This document shows positions 62,990 to 64,000 of a DNA stretch of 64,000 bases, in pieces (position 1 is the first letter of the stretch; every line of letters starts with the position of its first letter). The stretch is taken from contig OX442427.1 of assembly GCA_949361645.1 (NCBI GenBank), forward strand, positions 2,530,179-2,594,178, in the 5' to 3' direction. This stretch comes from Spongilla lacustris. Its lineage: Eukaryota > Porifera > Demospongiae > Spongillida > Spongillidae. The notes beneath the pieces are model-generated. The model was not told where the DNA came from. It did not search any database and was given only the letters and a program-made list of their open reading frames with translations. A program made the translations under genes and the position numbers.

Positions 62990-64000
62990 AGATAATATAT
63001 AAAGGGATTGGAAATGCATCACGTGTGCCCATAGAGTCTATGCTTGACCGTGCATACCATCCGACCATGTGTGAATCGCACGTGCTGTAAAGTATGAAAA
63101 ATCGATTGTTGTTCAAACCATGAAGAAGGGACTTCTCACTGCGTTGGGAAGGTAGACTTAGTCACTACTACAGGCACCATGTGCTGTTGTATTCTAAAAA
63201 GGCTAAAACTGTTCTGTCGCACTTGCATTATTAGGCCAAAATGGCGATTTTCCGTAGCGCCATTTTTTGTGGGACAAAATCTTACCAATCGTGAGCCTCT
63301 ATATTATGAAAATCACTATAAAGCATGCTAGGTGATTGAACTTTTGCGTGGTGTAGTTTGTAATGACTGTGCTCGGAAGTGGGCCAGTACAATGTCGGGT
63401 AGGGTAATTTTGTGGGACAGTTCACCCCTCATTGAGCACATTAGGTATCTAAAACCTATATTGTCTTGTAGCTGTTGCTTTATATTTTTGCGTCCAGGTA
63501 CTTTTAAGTATTAGTATTACTCACAAATTTTTCACGGCATGCACTTCTTCAAAGGTGATGGGTAGAAGAACATTTAGACTGGGGATACACCAAAAGAACG
63601 AAGAACGGGCGAAGCATTCTTTGATCGTGTCTATTCAACGCACGGATGTTGTTGTTCACGTTTCCACTCGGGCTGTTACAACATCTCAACTTGAGACTCC
63701 AGTTGATCCGTTGCCGTTAACTTGCTCTGTACCGCTGATGTGATATCAGAAGGTGTTGTTCAAACTCGAGATACTCTTGCTACACGGCTATGTTTGCTAA
63801 ATCCTTTTCCATCTTGGATAGTGTCTGATCAAGATGTTCTAATCATTTCTAAAATGCATTATGCAGTCACGCAGAGTCCCAAAGTATTTAGCTACTGTGT
63901 AAGCATAAATCAAGAGCTTGAGTAGTTATTGAGCATTCAGAACAAAGTGATCAGTCTTGATGCTTGCACCTTGCTCTCGTGTTTTTCTGGGGTAGTGAAT
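62990..64000. other. Right end of window, unassigned open frames
   Basis: Plus-strand frames at 63332-63514 (with CNDC and CSCC pairs) and 63555-63743 (basic start MMGRRTFRLGIHQKN) have protein-like composition but no family I recognise and no visible introns linking them. They may belong to a gene or mobile element continuing beyond the window. Confidence 0.3.

Noticed and set aside
1..64000. tRNA, rRNA or other structured RNA genes
   Set aside because: I looked for cloverleaf and rRNA-like blocks by eye and saw none; a covariance-model search would be needed to exclude short ones.

Overview
The window looks like animal nuclear DNA with intron-containing genes and many young and old mobile elements. 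My best guess is a demosponge, Amphimedon-like. That rests on general character (compact introns, a TAB1-like gene family, a TKL-type kinase, dense ACATGT-rich simple sequence) and not on a database match. There is one 200-base assembly gap at 6467-6666. Nothing bacterial or viral was seen.

Layout. 1-6200 is a graveyard of reverse-transcriptase (RT) elements carrying a C-terminal CCHC finger plus a restriction-like endonuclease-type domain, together with one unassigned 246-codon open frame. 7577-14986 (minus) is a complete 13-exon gene for CHID1, the chitinase-domain lysosomal/secreted protein; all exon phases close, giving 383 aa. 15635-20937 holds a broken TAB1-like copy interrupted by a 4.1 kb insertion that contains an intact 1190-codon RT ORF and is bounded by inverted repeats. 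21652-33503 carries two tandem TAB1-like PPM phosphatase genes (type alpha, then type beta). 34075-40273 is a long coiled-coil or single-helix repeat protein fused to a TKL-like protein kinase, with a predicted GC-AG intron. 41125-43770 is a segmental duplicate of the 3' half of CHID1, now a pseudogene, followed by a decayed kelch gene and two isolated TAB1-like terminal exons. 49176-55842 is a second alpha/beta TAB1-like pair. 57469-58100 (minus) is a small secreted protein with two somatomedin-B-like domains, one per exon. 60183-60964 is another RT relic. 62317-62930 is a 113-bp tandem array whose every unit looks like a mini-exon with splice sites, ending in a perfect 24-bp-stem hairpin.

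How it fits together. The block CHID1 / TAB1-like / TAB1-alpha / TAB1-beta is present twice (about 6.9-28 kb and 41.1-55 kb), so the window is a large segmental duplication. The two copies act as filled-site and empty-site controls for several insertions: the inverted-repeat-bounded RT element, two hAT-like MITEs and a foldback element.

The most interesting biology is the TAB1-like family. By sequence signature these proteins are TAB1 relatives, but unlike vertebrate TAB1 (a pseudophosphatase) most copies keep the metal-binding aspartates of active PPM enzymes. They also lack the C-terminal TAK1-binding tail. One copy has lost a single metal ligand (Asp to Ala). The beta genes are mosaics that still carry a relic of alpha exon 1 inside intron 1.
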